Assembly (NCBI GenBank): GCA_029204225.1
Contig: CM055100.1
Location: 5,489,938-5,553,937, forward strand
Length of the DNA stretch: 64,000 bases
Direction: 5' to 3'
From: Diphasiastrum complanatum
Taxonomy: Eukaryota; Streptophyta; Lycopodiopsida; Lycopodiales; Lycopodiaceae
The notes beneath the pieces were generated by a model. The model was not told where the DNA came from. It saw only the letters and a program-made list of their open reading frames with translations, and did not search any database. Below, one piece after another: positions 32,494 to 47,599 of the stretch. Within the stretch, counting starts at the first letter, position 1; the number at the start of each line of letters is the position of its first letter. Position numbers and translations under genes: made by a program.

Positions 32494-35259
32494 CATGTCT
32501 CATATAAGTAGCTCTTCATTTTCATCACTCAGTGAATCTAGAGTCATTGACAAGCTCAATGATTCTAACCTCTACATCTGAAAGTTATAACTTAGAATGA
32601 TATTGATAGATAGAGATCTTTGGGATGTAGTAGAAGGTGCAGACTTGAAACCAGAAGATGGTGATCAAGCAAAGGCTTGGAGAATCAAAGATCAAAAGGC
32701 CTTAGCATGTATCACACTCAATCTGGCCGACTCCCAAATATCTCACGTTACCACGTGCAGAACCTCTAAGGAAGCACCGGACTTGTTATCAAGTCTCTAT
32801 GAGACTCACGATGTAACCACGAGATTACATCTTAGAAGGAAGTTCTTTACTCTTAGCATGTCTGATTCTACTGCCATTACTTCTCACATCAACAGCTTCA
32901 AGTCCCTGTTAGATCAGTTATCAGTTATAGGATGTTCTATTCAAGATGATTATGTCGTTATGACCTTGTTTTCTTCTCTTCCAAAGTCATACGAACACTT
33001 TGTGGGTGATGATCTCCACACAACCTGACCTCACTCTTCAAAAGGTGATCGATCATCTTCTTCAAGAAGAAATGCGGAGAAAGACTAGTAGCTTGTCCAT
33101 CAAAGACAAATTCATGGCTTTACACACCAGAAAGAAAGACTATTCCAAGGGCAAGAATCAAGTGCAACAGCAATAGCAGAAGCCTCACAGTCAAGGTGAG
33201 CATGGTGGATCGTGCAAGGAGCTTTTCTGTAGATATTGCAAAAGAGCTAATCACGACATCAAGGAGTGTCGCATCAGGATCTACAACGAGGCAAATAAGC
33301 ATCAACAACAACAATAGCCAGACTCCTCCAACTCGGCCGAATTCAAGGAGCAAGACACACACTTGTTAATCGCTTACAACAACAGCGAAGACTGTGATAG
33401 CTGGTACTTGGACAACGACTCTACCCAACACATGACCTCTCGCAAGGAATGGTTTACGGAGTACACAGCTTACAACAGAGACCAATTTATCTACCTCGGA
33501 GATTCTAGCACCATACGCATGGAAGGCAAAGGAACAGTGAAGCTCAGCTTCAACAACGATCTATCCATTTGTGTTCCTAATGTCTTTCATGTTTCTCAGT
33601 TGTCAAAGAACCTGTTATCGGTCTCTAAGATAATTGATGAGGGCTACATTGTTACTTTCTCATCTGAACAGTGTAGAGGAAGATGCTACTCTAACTACAT
33701 GCACTAGAGTCGGAAATCTTTACGTACTCTCTAATTCAGTTGCATTAGCTAGTATCTCTAATGAAAATGTGAACGACGGTGCTATTATGTGGCGTAGTTG
33801 ATTTGGAAACGTCAATACAAGATCACTTTCTTATATCGTTGTAATAATTTAGTTGATGGACTGAATTTCCCTTCTTCATTAGATAGAAAATCTTTTTTTT
33901 GTGAATCATGCATCTATGGGGAGCACTCTAGAAGCAAGTTTCCAAAATCACATTCCATCAAAACAAAGCATGTATTAGATCTTGTACATAGCGATCTTTG
34001 TGGTCCAATGCCAACTCCATCCTTAGGAGATGCAGTCTATTTTATCACTTTCATAGATGATTATTCTAGATGGTTTACAGTCATGTTCATTAAGCACAAA
34101 TCTGAAGCCTTTGAATGCCTCAAGAGATTCAAGGCCATGGTCGAGACACAAACATCTAGGAAATTGAAATCACTCCAAACTGATGGTGCCAGCGAATATA
34201 TCTCCAACTAGATGTACGACTACCTGGCTGAACATGGCATCAAAAGACAGTCCACTACTTCGTATTCACCTCAACAGAACAGGATTGCAGAAAGGAAGAA
34301 TCAAACTCTTCTCAACTCAGCCAGATCCATGCTACATCAAGCACACCTACCTGCGAAGTTCTGGGCAGAAGCTACTACCACAGCCTATTACGTGCAGAAC
34401 AGATCCAGCACCAAAGCCGTCAACAACAAGACTCCTCATGAAGTTTGGCATGGGCACAAGCCTAGTGTCAGTCACTTAAAAATCTTTGGTTGTATATGTT
34501 TTATTCACATTCCTAAATAGCTTAGGAAGAAGCTGGATCATAGGACAAATAAATGTATTTTCATTGGCTATCCTGATGAACATAAAGCTTATAAAGTTTA
34601 TGATCCATCCACCAATGTAGTATTTGTCTCTAGGGATGTAATATTTCAAGAACATACATACTATGATTTCAAACAACCATCGATAAACGATGCTGTTTAT
34701 GTCATTTCATCCTATTTTACGTAGCATGGATTCTTCCAACGTTGATGTTCCTTCTACAGAACCTGCAGCTACAGCTACAGAAGCCGAGCAGTCGACAATT
34801 CCTGTCATCAGACTAGACCAAGCTAGCTCGAGCAGATCTGGAGAAATTCAAGAAGATACATCATTGCATCATAGTCAACTAAACGTCTGCAGATCCTCAC
34901 GGACTCGGACAGTTCCTGAGAGGTATGCACCTCAATCATTCTGGACTTCATCAAAACAACCAGAGAGCCTAGCCGAAGCAATTAGCTCCAAGGATGTTGT
35001 GAAGTGACAAAAAGTTATGGAAAGCGAGTACAACTCACTTTTGATGAATCAAACCTGGACACCGGTTGACTTCCCCACTCACAAGAGAGTTATTGACAAC
35101 AAGTGGATCTTCAAGAAGAAGATCAACTCTGATGGTTCCATTGCCAAATGGAAAGCACGGCTGGTGGCTAAAGGATTCACTCAAGTCCAAGGAGTGGATT
35201 ATCAAGAAATTTTTAGTCCCATCATCAAGATGTAGTCAATCAGGACTCTGATTGCTTTA
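32494..35259 (+). pseudogene. Copia-C gag, protease, integrase and RT N-terminus
   Basis: Gag starts MSHISSSSFSSLSESRV at 32494. A TGA at 32579 replaces the expected Trp (LYI*KLQL). The frame continues with WDVVEGADLKPEDGDQAKAW to a frameshift near 33005. The zinc knuckle CRYCKRANHDIKEC is at about 33228. The protease site reads LDNDSTQHMT where LDSGSTQHMT is usual. Pre-integrase, integrase (HSDLCGPM, FIDDYSRW, LQTDGASEY) and its C-terminal module follow. TAG stops occur at 33174, 33315, 34209 and 34518, and a TGA at 35008. RT begins [20 protein letters not shown] and stops at SIRTLIAL (35259), where gypsy sequence starts. The rest of RT and RNase H lie inverted at 28.6-29.9 kb. Confidence 0.92.
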
Positions 35260-36335
35260 TATCTCCATGAAGGTATTGGTGGTAGTCGCTTCTCTGCAGA
35301 ATCAACTGCCAAGATAATACTCTATGCGGGGTTATAATGTCTCTCCTTGTTTAAAGATACATATGCTATTATAAAAACCTGTGATGTTTTCCAGAGAGCA
35401 AAAAAGACAGCTAAAGCCGACTTCACACCGCTTACTCCCATTATAGAAGGTGAAGCTTTTCATAAATGAGATATAGACTTTCTCGAACCCATAAGCCCAG
35501 CTGCAAAAATCACTCAATCCCATTATATTCTTATTGCTACTGATTACACTACTAAATGGGTTGAGGCTAGAGCAACCAAGGATGTCAATGCGGAAACCGT
35601 CACGCATTTTTTTTTATGTAAACATTATTATCCATTTTGGTTGTCCTATCGAGCTTGTTAGTGATAGAGGATCGCACTTCTGAAATGAAGTGGTTCATAA
35701 TCTTGTACGCCATTACCTTGTTGTCCATCAAAAAAGTACTTCGTACTACTCGGTGTAATAACGGCCAAGCAAAATCCACTTAGAAGACCATCTGCAAGAT
35801 TTTGACAAAGATACTCAAGACAACCAGATCAGATTGGGAAACCAAGCTATTTCTGGCTATCTGGGCATATCATACCACTCCAAAGAAAGTCACTGGTTGG
35901 GTCACACCCTTCCATCTTGTTTATGGTCAAGAGGCGGTAATGTCTGTTGGATTTATAGTACCTTCTTTGCGAGTAATGCAAACCTTCTCTACAGATCTAT
36001 GTGAGAAAGTTGCAATAGAACAAGAGGTTCAAAACAGGCTTTTTATGTTAGTTCAATTGTGTGAGACTCGACTCATCTCGTATCATGCACAACTCGTTAA
36101 CAAACGACACCAAAAAGCCTGGCGTGATAGACACCCGCACAATAAAAACCTACATAAAGGTGATAAGGTGCTTCTCTACACCTCCAAGAAGCACCCTGGG
36201 AAATTGAAATTCAGAAGTGAAGGACCATATGTCATTAATAAAAATCCCCCCCAATGGAGACGCTTGACGGAGTACTCCTAGACACTATCGTAAATGGCGG
36301 GCATCTATGGCTTCGTATTGTTGACCCAATCTAAT
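35260..36335 (+). pseudogene. Ty3/gypsy integrase (copy A unit)
   Basis: The sequence begins LHEGIGGSRFSAESTAKI, a typical gypsy zinc-binding-to-core segment, then CDVFQRAKKTAKAD, the core ATDYTTKWVEARATKD and VSDRGSHF. The third catalytic residue is lost: GQAKST replaces GQAEST (AAA at 35772-35774). The C-terminal part at 35802-36281 (PFHLVYGQEAVMSVGFIVPS ... HKGDKVLLYTSKKHPGK) is well preserved. A frame change leads to the terminal LDGVLLDTIVNGGHLWL, as in the copy ending at 56829. RT and RNase H are absent because this fragment starts at the Copia-C breakpoint. Confidence 0.88.
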
Positions 36336-36654
36336 TCCAACACTCTTTATTTCTTGTATATAATTCGTTTATGTTTCTTATTTTATTATTTTTATCTTTT
36401 TTGCTTGTTTATGTATGTGTTACTATATTATTCTTTCTCCTTCTATCCTTCATTGATTGTTTTCTCTATTTTCCATCACCAAGAGTGTCCCAGGTCAACA
36501 TCATATGGTATAGTTTCATAGGATGGATTTTCAAACTTTTAGGATCCATATTCCTGAAATTTTGAGACTTCATGTTGTAATAGAGACCACATGTCCAACT
36601 GAGAACTTCTTCATACTTAAACGCTTGTCATTTCTACTTCAGTTACTAAGTTCT

Positions 36655-36935
36655 CAAATCGAGTCAGTATGCATGAGACTTAGCCAAGTCAGTTTCAATG
36701 AGCACTTAGTCGAGTCAGTTTTAATGAACACTTTGCCGAGTCAGGTTGACTATCACTTCGCCGAGTCAGGTTGACTACTCACTTCGCCGAGTCAGGTTGA
36801 ATACTCACTTTGCTGAGTCACGTTGACTACTCACTTCGCCGAGTCAGGATTGCATACTCACTTCACCGAGTGAGTTTCAAAAATCTCTTCATCGAGTCAC
36901 TTTCAATGAGCACTCAATTGAGTCCTTCTGATTGG
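36655..36935 (+). promoter_or_regulatory. Array of ~26-28-bp repeats with CGAGTCA cores
   Basis: About ten degenerate copies of CACTTCGCCGAGTCAGGTTGACTACT, each with a GAGTCA core (TGACTC on the other strand, a GCN4/bZIP-type site). The array ends about 85 bp before a TATA box at 37021. Its position is upstream of an ORF and downstream of a gypsy integrase. Tandem bZIP-like sites before a TATA box are typical of an enhancer or U3 region; regulatory function is inferred. Confidence 0.6.
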
Positions 36936-37020
36936 ACAACCCACCGAGCCAAGCCGAATCTCTCAATTAACTTTTTTCCGAGCCGAGCTTGACTTCCACC
37001 GACTTTAGGGCTTCTACGTG

Positions 37021-37028
37021 TATAAAAA
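37021..37028 (+). promoter_or_regulatory. TATA box before ORF copy A
   Basis: TATAAAAA in CTACGTGTATAAAAACACC, about 150 bp upstream of the ATG at 37169 and downstream of the CGAGTCA array. An ACGTG core is adjacent. Confidence 0.5.
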
Positions 37029-37168
37029 CACCCCGGTTGCGAACTCATTTGTACCAAGTTTTTTTTTATGTTTCTAGTGATTGTGCATCAGCGATCTTCA
37101 ATTCATTACGACCGCTCTTGATCCTTCTTTCACGTCCTTGGAGAACACCTGTAGACATCCACCATGGA

Positions 37169-38037
37169 TCCAGAGCACCGTCTCTCCATCTTTCACAAAA
37201 CCTAAGCTGCCAAAGTTTTCCACATTCAAAAAATCATCAGAGCTAGCAAAACACTACATCGTTGAAGGGTAGTGCAACTGGAGCTTGCCAAACACCACAA
37301 ATTCCACATTGATTTTGGTTATGCGCTCGATACTAGTTCACTATTGAGAAGAACACTTCATCCTTGTTCTCAAATCATCCAAAATCTGTTTTCTATTTAC
37401 GAGCTTGGTACCAACGGCTCTACCAAGGACACCAGTGCATTCCAAACGCCAAGTTTCATACGAATATCAAGTTGCCCTTTTGCACAAGTTTTGTGGGTAT
37501 TTCTTGTACAATAATAAATTAGTGGGTTCCACCACTAAAACTATTGTTGGCCAAGCCTTGCTAAGTGGGCCCCGACACATTATTTGGCCACAAATATAAG
37601 TCTAGTGCTGACATATGTGTTTGAGAAAGTGCCGATTATTGCCGATCCATGAATCGAGGGTTGGATCCTATAAAAATCAATCCAACGTAGCCCTGCAGTC
37701 AAAAGAAGACCATTGTATGATGGCCCGACTCTACTATAGAGCGGCATTGATGTCTTCATGATATGTCACAATGATTGAAGATTGGCAGGAGTTTGGATTT
37801 ATACAAGGGGTACAACAATATTTGGGACCACTACAACTTGGCAATAAATTGCGGTTTCAGACATTTGAAGCCCTGGATAAAGCCATCAACTCAAGGAAGC
37901 TGACGGTGAAACAACAAAGTGTTATGATACACAAGAGGTTCTCAAGCGTGCTAGAATGTAAGAGGCCATTGGGAGATCTCAATTTTGTGAAACAGTTTTT
38001 GCGGCAAATAAACAATTGGTTTTATGCAAGCAAATGA
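37169..38037 (+). pseudogene. Unrecognised ORF family, copy A
   Basis: The first ATG is in a good plant context (CCACCATGG). Frames are broken: an N-terminal part with VQLELAKHHKFHIDFGYALD, a middle with VALLHKFCGYFLYNNKLVGS, and a C-terminal part with MMARLYYRAALMSS then MIEDWQEFGF. The last matches VARLYYRATMTSALHVDMIE of the 58-59 kb copy. It extends further (NKLRFQTFEALDKAINSRKL) than the others. It lies 0.9 kb downstream of gypsy integrase in the same orientation. No known family is recognised, and no zinc knuckle or transmembrane segment is evident. Confidence 0.55.
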
Positions 38038-38439
38038 GGATCTACGCTTTTCCAAGTGCCAATCAAAGATGCCAATGTGGAAGCGAAGCAATATCATTCG
38101 ACATGTGTTGCAGTGGGTCCTGCAACAGATTAGGGGAGGATGATGTTGGCTAATTCTGATAAATCCCCAAGATGATGGGCCAAAGCTATTCAAGAGCACA
38201 TCTCACCTTAGACTGAGGAGGTCTGTGAGGAAGAAGAGAAGGATCAAGGATGAGAGCCGAGAAATGCTAGCCAGAATGACAGATAGAAATTGTGTGAGCC
38301 TCATGGTAAATCTAGATTTCTTGTAAATAACTTTGCACAACTAAGCTATAAATGGATACCTTTGGGTAAAAACTTCAAGTGGTCATGGCCAAAAAAAACT
38401 TTCCGAAGAATGGAATACTATTGATATGGATACTGTCTG

Positions 38440-39055
38440 CGTATGGAACTCCTTCCTCATAGACAACTGTATACAAGCTTGGTGACTAGATCCGTGGCAT
38501 ACCAATGGGATTTTCGTGTTCACCTTTATGGTGTAACTGGTATTTATCTTATTTTGAGATACAATTTATCAAAAGACTTGCTAGACTTGGAACCTTTATG
38601 AATGATTTCAAACACTCCTTCAAATATATTGATGACACATGCTTTATCAATAATCCTCATATTGAACATTTTTTAAATAAGTCGTTGAAAGAACATCAGA
38701 CAATCCGTTTTGGATTTACGCTTTGGAATATCTTGAGATTGATGACTGTGCCGGTACTGATAATACCATAAACTTTTTAACATTACCACTACCATTAATT
38801 TAGTTACTCTCCAAGTTTGTTAACAGACGGGATTTACTTTTTCGTTTCCTGCAATACATACATTTGGCATCGAACCAACCTATCTACAATTCTTATAAGG
38901 TTACTATCTCTCAAGTCATAGCTGCTATGTATTGATGCAATATTTAACAAACTTTTATCAGGGAAGTTGGAACATTAATAGATTCATTTCAGAAGAACAA
39001 TTTTATGTGACACAAACTTTTCTTGAATATAAAACAGTTTCCAGGACTTGTTTAT
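38440..39055 (+). pseudogene. Penelope-like element reverse transcriptase fragment
   Basis: One main frame from about 38455 reads YKLGD*IRGIPMGFSCSPLW, then YFEIQFIKRLARLGT and the catalytic FKYIDDTCFINN. After a break, FVNRRDLLFRFLQYIHLASN and YNSYKVTISQVIAAMY follow. The order GIPMG-CSPLW / YIDD / (K)RRDL...SNxP...Y...ISQ is that of Penelope-like and related RTs, not of copia, gypsy or LINE RTs. A stop precedes IRGIPMG and others follow. The thumb C-terminus and any GIY-YIG endonuclease are not seen. Confidence 0.65.
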
Positions 39056-39158
39056 GATTTACCTAGTAACATGAACATTCTCCTATTGGACACTTAGCTT
39101 ACTCTTAGGGGAGAGTTGGCTGCTCCCTGAGGGATTTACTGATCGTGGGTCAGTTGGT

Positions 39159-42800
<3,642 letters not shown>

Positions 42801-42821
42801 CTCTCATTTCATTTTCTGTAT

Positions 42822-43055
42822 TCAGAATGAGAAGCTGACCCAAATAAGCGATGACGGCTCTTCAATTTTCCTTTGCAATGAGAACTCAACAACGTAAGTG
42901 ATGGGAACAAGATTTCCTGAAGCAATTTCTGTAGGGGTAGTCTCATCTACATTCAACAACTTTGCTATGCCATTCAGAATCTTTCACCTTATGTTAGTCG
43001 CAACTGCTATCACAGATGCCTCTGGCTTTTCAAAACCTTTCCAATCAGCCTCTGC
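42822..43055 (-). CDS. Possible exon(s) of an unidentified host gene
   Basis: Minus strand: an acceptor-like ATCACAG precedes EADWKGFEKPEASVIAVATN, then a TGA (or a donor, AAG|GTGAAAG) and KILNGIAKLLNVDETTPTEI ... ITYVVEFSLQRKIEEPSSL before a stop at 42822. The acidic, well-mixed composition is protein-like and unlike the transposon debris around it. Another acceptor-led open stretch (VEAASMRDGFRHRTYNSNAA) lies at about 44012-43920 on the same strand. I do not recognise the family, and it may be a pseudogene. Confidence 0.3.
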
Positions 43056-44452
43056 CTGTGATACATGTACGTCATGCCAGAATAAATATAGAATGATGAA
43101 GGCTAGTTGTAAAGGGAAAAAAATAAAAACCCTGGCTTCTTATGAAAATACATAAATTGTCAAGAACATTCCATAACATCACTTGAGCTTGTCCTAAAAG
43201 AAACCTCAAGCAAAACATTCTAGAAAATAGAGCTAGAAGATAAAGTGCAATACTTAAAAGGATACATTAGCCTAAACCAATGGCCAACTGGAATGTGGAT
43301 AAAAGACCGCAAATAACAACTTCTTGCACATTATAATAGCAAATTATTTCACAATACAGGGAAAAAGAATAAGGGCTCGACATAACAAAGAGCCAAAATT
43401 TTCAGCTTTATATGAGACTCCTGCCATGTCTTAGAACATCATCTCCATCATACATACGCACCATGGGCTATGGCATCCATGTTCACATTGTCAACACCCT
43501 AGAGGTGTGTGACACATGCATAGAGTGGGTGAAGGTGTCTTTGTCATTTGTAAGTTGGGGCCATTTTAAAACAGCACAATCCTCACATTTCCAAAATTAC
43601 ACACCATGTTTGCAACACTTTCTTTTTTTCTCAAGTTGGCTGTACATTTTAGTGGGTTTGTTCCTGACCAATAAAATAGCATTAATGGAGACTAGACTGA
43701 TTAAATCACACAATAGAAGTATATATCAATTTTATGTCTAGCTAGGATCGCACCCGAGATAAGAAAGATGATGTGCACTTTTTGAGTCCACCCACAAAAG
43801 TCTTAGTGTGTCTCTCAGAGATATGAATTAAAAGCAATACCCAGCCTTGTGGTAGAAATATTACCAGGCCTTAAATACCATAAATGTAAAAGATAGGTGA
43901 ATCATAAAACTTGAGAATTATTAAATCACCGATTGGCAGTTCCTTTGTGGCAGCATTGCTATTATAAGTACGATGTCTGAATCCATCCCTCATACTTGCT
44001 GCCTCCACCCCTGCAACAAATGTTTAAGGTGTTGGAGACCAACATATGATACATTCACCCAAATTAGACTTTTTCATAAATACTGTAAAGAGCAGTAGCA
44101 CTACAATTGAACATCTTGAGATAGAAAAAGGGACTCCTGGTTCGGGCAAAACAGCAAAGAATCAAACGCATAGGAAATATTGCAGCAACGATGGTGGGCG
44201 AACTTTCACAAGTTTAGGGTTTAGGGTGCAATAAAAAGGCAGCTCAATATGGAGTTTTGAATATGAAAAATTACTCAACAGCTTAAATCTTTTCAAGTTT
44301 TGAGGCATAAAGCCTTTCCTGGATAGCCGTCACCAATGATGTTGCGAAATCTTGAAAGATAATTGTCAGACAAATGAGAGTGATGGCAATAAGTCTAAAT
44401 TGAATTTCCTTGTCTAAAATTTGCCTCCATGTAAAGAAGTGCGATCCAAGCC

Positions 44453-45706
44453 TTACCATTCATCCTCACGTGTCACATGCTGGAACAACAAAACTGTGCA
44501 TGATAAAACCAAGAAGGACGAATAGGCTATGAACATTGCTCCAAGATTGATTAACTTAGCATGCCGCAAGATTGCAGGTATTGCAATACTTCCAACTGTT
44601 GAAAATCCAGTTAAGAACTTTGCTGCATCCATCCAGCTGTCGCAACACATACATCAAGAACCTATAAATCAAAATCTTTTTTCTCAAAGTAAAATGTCAA
44701 ACATAGAGATGAAACGGGCTGCTATACTTCCTAACAAAAGCATAATAAGTTACTCATAGGCCAGTCAGTATCCAAATCACTCAACATTGACCCCATATTT
44801 GATTGCAGATTTACAAAACTCACTCATTGCCACCCCCCGAGCTGATGAAGTCTGTTGATCCACCTCCAAAGAAAAGGCATGGCATGGGCATCAATACATA
44901 CATGAGGCCTGCAGGCCAAGCGTAACGAACAAAACTGAATGAAAGGAATCTCTATCACCATCTGCAATGCTTCACTTTCTTCTAATAATTCACCATTTCT
45001 AATAAATGACAATATGACAGAAAAGGAAGGTTAACCAGCAAATCATTACCTGTAAGCATTGGCCACCAATTGTTGTACAAAGCACAGGCCTGCACGTGAA
45101 GAGATTCATGTTTCAAGGAAGATGTCACAGTAGTCCAGGAGCAATTTACATGAATGTACATCTCAGATGCCAAAAGTTAGATTCATGGTATATGTTATTA
45201 GGTCTATGTAATCCAACCTAAATGTTAGTTAGGTACTCATTGAAGTTTATTTGCTGTCATGTGTCGAGAATAGATACACCCAGGTGCATGACCTGTCAAG
45301 TATTCCAGTATCTACTTTGAAAAATTATGTAATGTATCTTAAAAAAACCTCAGCATTAAGGAGGACATTTTACTCCATTATGCCCATACTTTAACACAGT
45401 TTCCAGCCGTACCGAACAATGTCATTCTGCACAGGGTTTGCAACAAGTTCTGTACAGAATGTGGGGAATGATTAAACCCCCCCCCCCCCGTACAAGAACT
45501 CTCTTTTTTATTCTTTAATGGGTTGTACATAGAGAACAGAACATATCAAACAGAAACCCAAGATGGGTTTCTATGTTGTAACATGGAAACTCAAAAAATC
45601 AATTATCTAAATTTGGAATAGCATGCAACCCACAAAGAGATAAATGTGGCATACCAGTATTTGCATGAGAATGCCAACCGAGAACAAAAACGCAAGTCCA
45701 GCAAGC
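44453..45706 (-). CDS. VPS55: VPS55-like vacuolar sorting protein, four recognised coding exons
   Basis: Minus strand. Exons: 45706-45655, 45089-45050, 44908-44824 and 44636-44453 (stop TAA). All introns are GT-AG and phases join exactly. The joined protein shows a hydrophobic segment (LAFLFSVGILMQIL), the family hallmark ACALYNNWWPML, LMYVLMPMPCLFFGGG, then DAAKFLTGFSTVGSIAIPAI and LGAMFIAYSSFLVLSC, ending TREDEW. This is the plant Vps55/LEPROT-type four-helix endosomal membrane protein, which acts with Vps68 in late endosome-to-vacuole traffic. About 20 N-terminal residues are not assigned. The 45706 exon may extend upstream to an AG near 45748 (TCLHAC), and the first exon may lie near 48344. 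The reading frame is undamaged, so the gene is probably functional. A transposon-like ORF lies in the presumed first intron. Confidence 0.9.
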
Positions 45707-46223
45707 CTGCATATGCCCAAGCAAGCATGAAGGCAGGTGCCTCAAAAATCCCGTAAATAAATGTTTTGCATAATAAATAGCCTCTCAAACTTAGCTCAAA
45801 AAGTTTGGCACTTACACTGCTCTCGATTGAAAAGTTATATTCAGCAATTAAGACCATCGCCACAGCAAACACAGCCAAAAAAAAACGCCATCAGTACGTT
45901 GAAACAGTGTAGAAGAAAAACGGAGCTTGGATATTTGACATAACATATGATATTGTTGAAATGAGTACAACACAAGAAAAATTGACAAGATCCAATTCAG
46001 CATGTTAAATCAGCCTTAAGGCTTAAGGCTTGCTTTGTGAGCTGTACCTTGGCAGTTAGTAGCAAATTAGTGCCTAACAAGAGTTCTCAAGAGAGGCATC
46101 TCAATTAGATTCTTCAAGATCGCCTCCATCATCACTATCTGGCACTACTGCAAAGGCAAAATCGAGCCTTGCAAACCAGAGAAAACTGAGCAAAAAAAAA
46201 CTGACCACTGAGAGTAGGTGATT

Positions 46224-47494
46224 CTCGCAAAGGAAGAGGTGATCCAAGCGTGGCAAAATAAGTGTGCTGAACACCAACGCACCATTGATGATTATCTAGT
46301 AGTGCCACCCATGCCAGACACCAACCCTATGCCCATTGATAAATACAACAAGCTATAGGCACAGAAGAAGCTGCTCCAAGATTTTGAAGTCAAGCAACAA
46401 AGTTATATAGATCTGATCATCAACCTCGTCGATGAATTTGAGAAGCAAAACAATGAGTTGGAGCATCAGTTGACTGCAGCTTTGGTAGCACAAATTTCAT
46501 GAGACACGCAGCCAGCCACTACAAGCCAAGGGCTATTGACAACATCCCAAGGGGCCCCATCTACACCAACCAGCACACAAGCATCAAATCCAGCTCCTTT
46601 GGAGTTTGATCCAACCTTCACCGTTGAACAGCTGGATGTGCCTGAGGGTAACCATCTGGTGCAAGCTCATCCCAAGAAACCCTCTTGCATGACAAAGCAG
46701 CAGACAAGGATGCAGGCCAAGGCCAAGCAAGAAAAAGCATCAAGCATGTTTTTAAGAAGCCCCAAACTCTAGAGGAGTTGATCCAAGAGTTCCAAGCCAA
46801 GTTCCCAGATGCATAGATGTGGGGGGGTTATGTATTGCCGTGCTCAGCTGACAAAATCAAAGGCCGCGAAGCGACAATAATTGAGCAGCTGGCACCACAA
46901 GCCACTTGGCACAACGTCCTCTTCAAGGACGACCAAAAGGCCCTGACAGAATATTTTCATGTTCCCAGGTACCTGCGCGTGGACCCCCGATACATGCCAA
47001 TCCCAAGACGCGAGCCATGGCCAGAACAACATGATGTCAATGCATTACCTAACTGGCCGATCGTCCCTAACTCCCGGGGTTGGACGAACCAAGCAAATTT
47101 CGAGTACGCCCTGGAGTAATTTTTTCAAAAGCACCACCTTGTGGCTGATCCAACGGTGTGGCAAGCGGCTCTGAACTGTAAGGAGCTCTCTTTCCTCAGT
47201 TATCTTGAGTTCCATTGGAACCGTTTCTTGGGTCCTTTGTATTTCAATCCCAACACCCACTTTCCCAACTTGAACCGCGAAGACCAGCTCATGGTGGCAC
47301 GAATTTAGTATCGAGCCACTATGACAACATCCCAGCATGCAGCAAAAGCAGAAGAGTGGCAACGCACACAATGGTTGCCCCGTAGCTCACATGTCTTTGG
47401 GCCACTTAAAGACGACACAAACCTACAGGCCCAAGCGATGGATAGTTTGAAACATCACATTGGACAATTGAAAGTAAACGTTTGTAAAGATTAA
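46224..47494 (+). pseudogene. Unrecognised ORF family, copy D
   Basis: A plus-strand frame from about 46224 begins with a charged coiled-coil region (EEVIQAWQNKCAEHQRTIDD, then LVDEFEKQNNELEHQLTAAL). A Pro/Thr/Ser linker and a basic KQQTRMQAKAKQEKA segment follow. The C-terminal domain contains EYFHVPRYLRVDPRYMPIPR, FNPNTHFPNLNREDQLMVAR and I*YRATMTTSQHA. Stops and one or two frame changes interrupt it. It aligns with the copies at 24, 37, 51 and 58-59 kb. A purine run (AAGGAGGG) follows the stop. No integrase was seen just upstream, unlike copies A, B and C. It lies in the presumed first intron of VPS55, in antisense to that gene. Confidence 0.6.
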
Positions 47495-47599
47495 GGAGGG
47501 CCACGAGTTTGGCAGATGTGTTTCAAGCAAACGAGTTTGCAAGTTTGGAACTCAATGCAAACGCACTTCCTAGTAACTATGGAACTTTGAATGTGGATT

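Noticed and set aside
36655-36935. CRISPR-like array
   Set aside because: Repeats are degenerate and directly tandem without unique spacers of constant length, and the genome is clearly a plant nuclear one.
43412-43741. 109-codon plus-strand ORF
   Set aside because: Low-complexity hydrophobic stretches in AT-rich DNA, no family motifs and no splice or promoter context.
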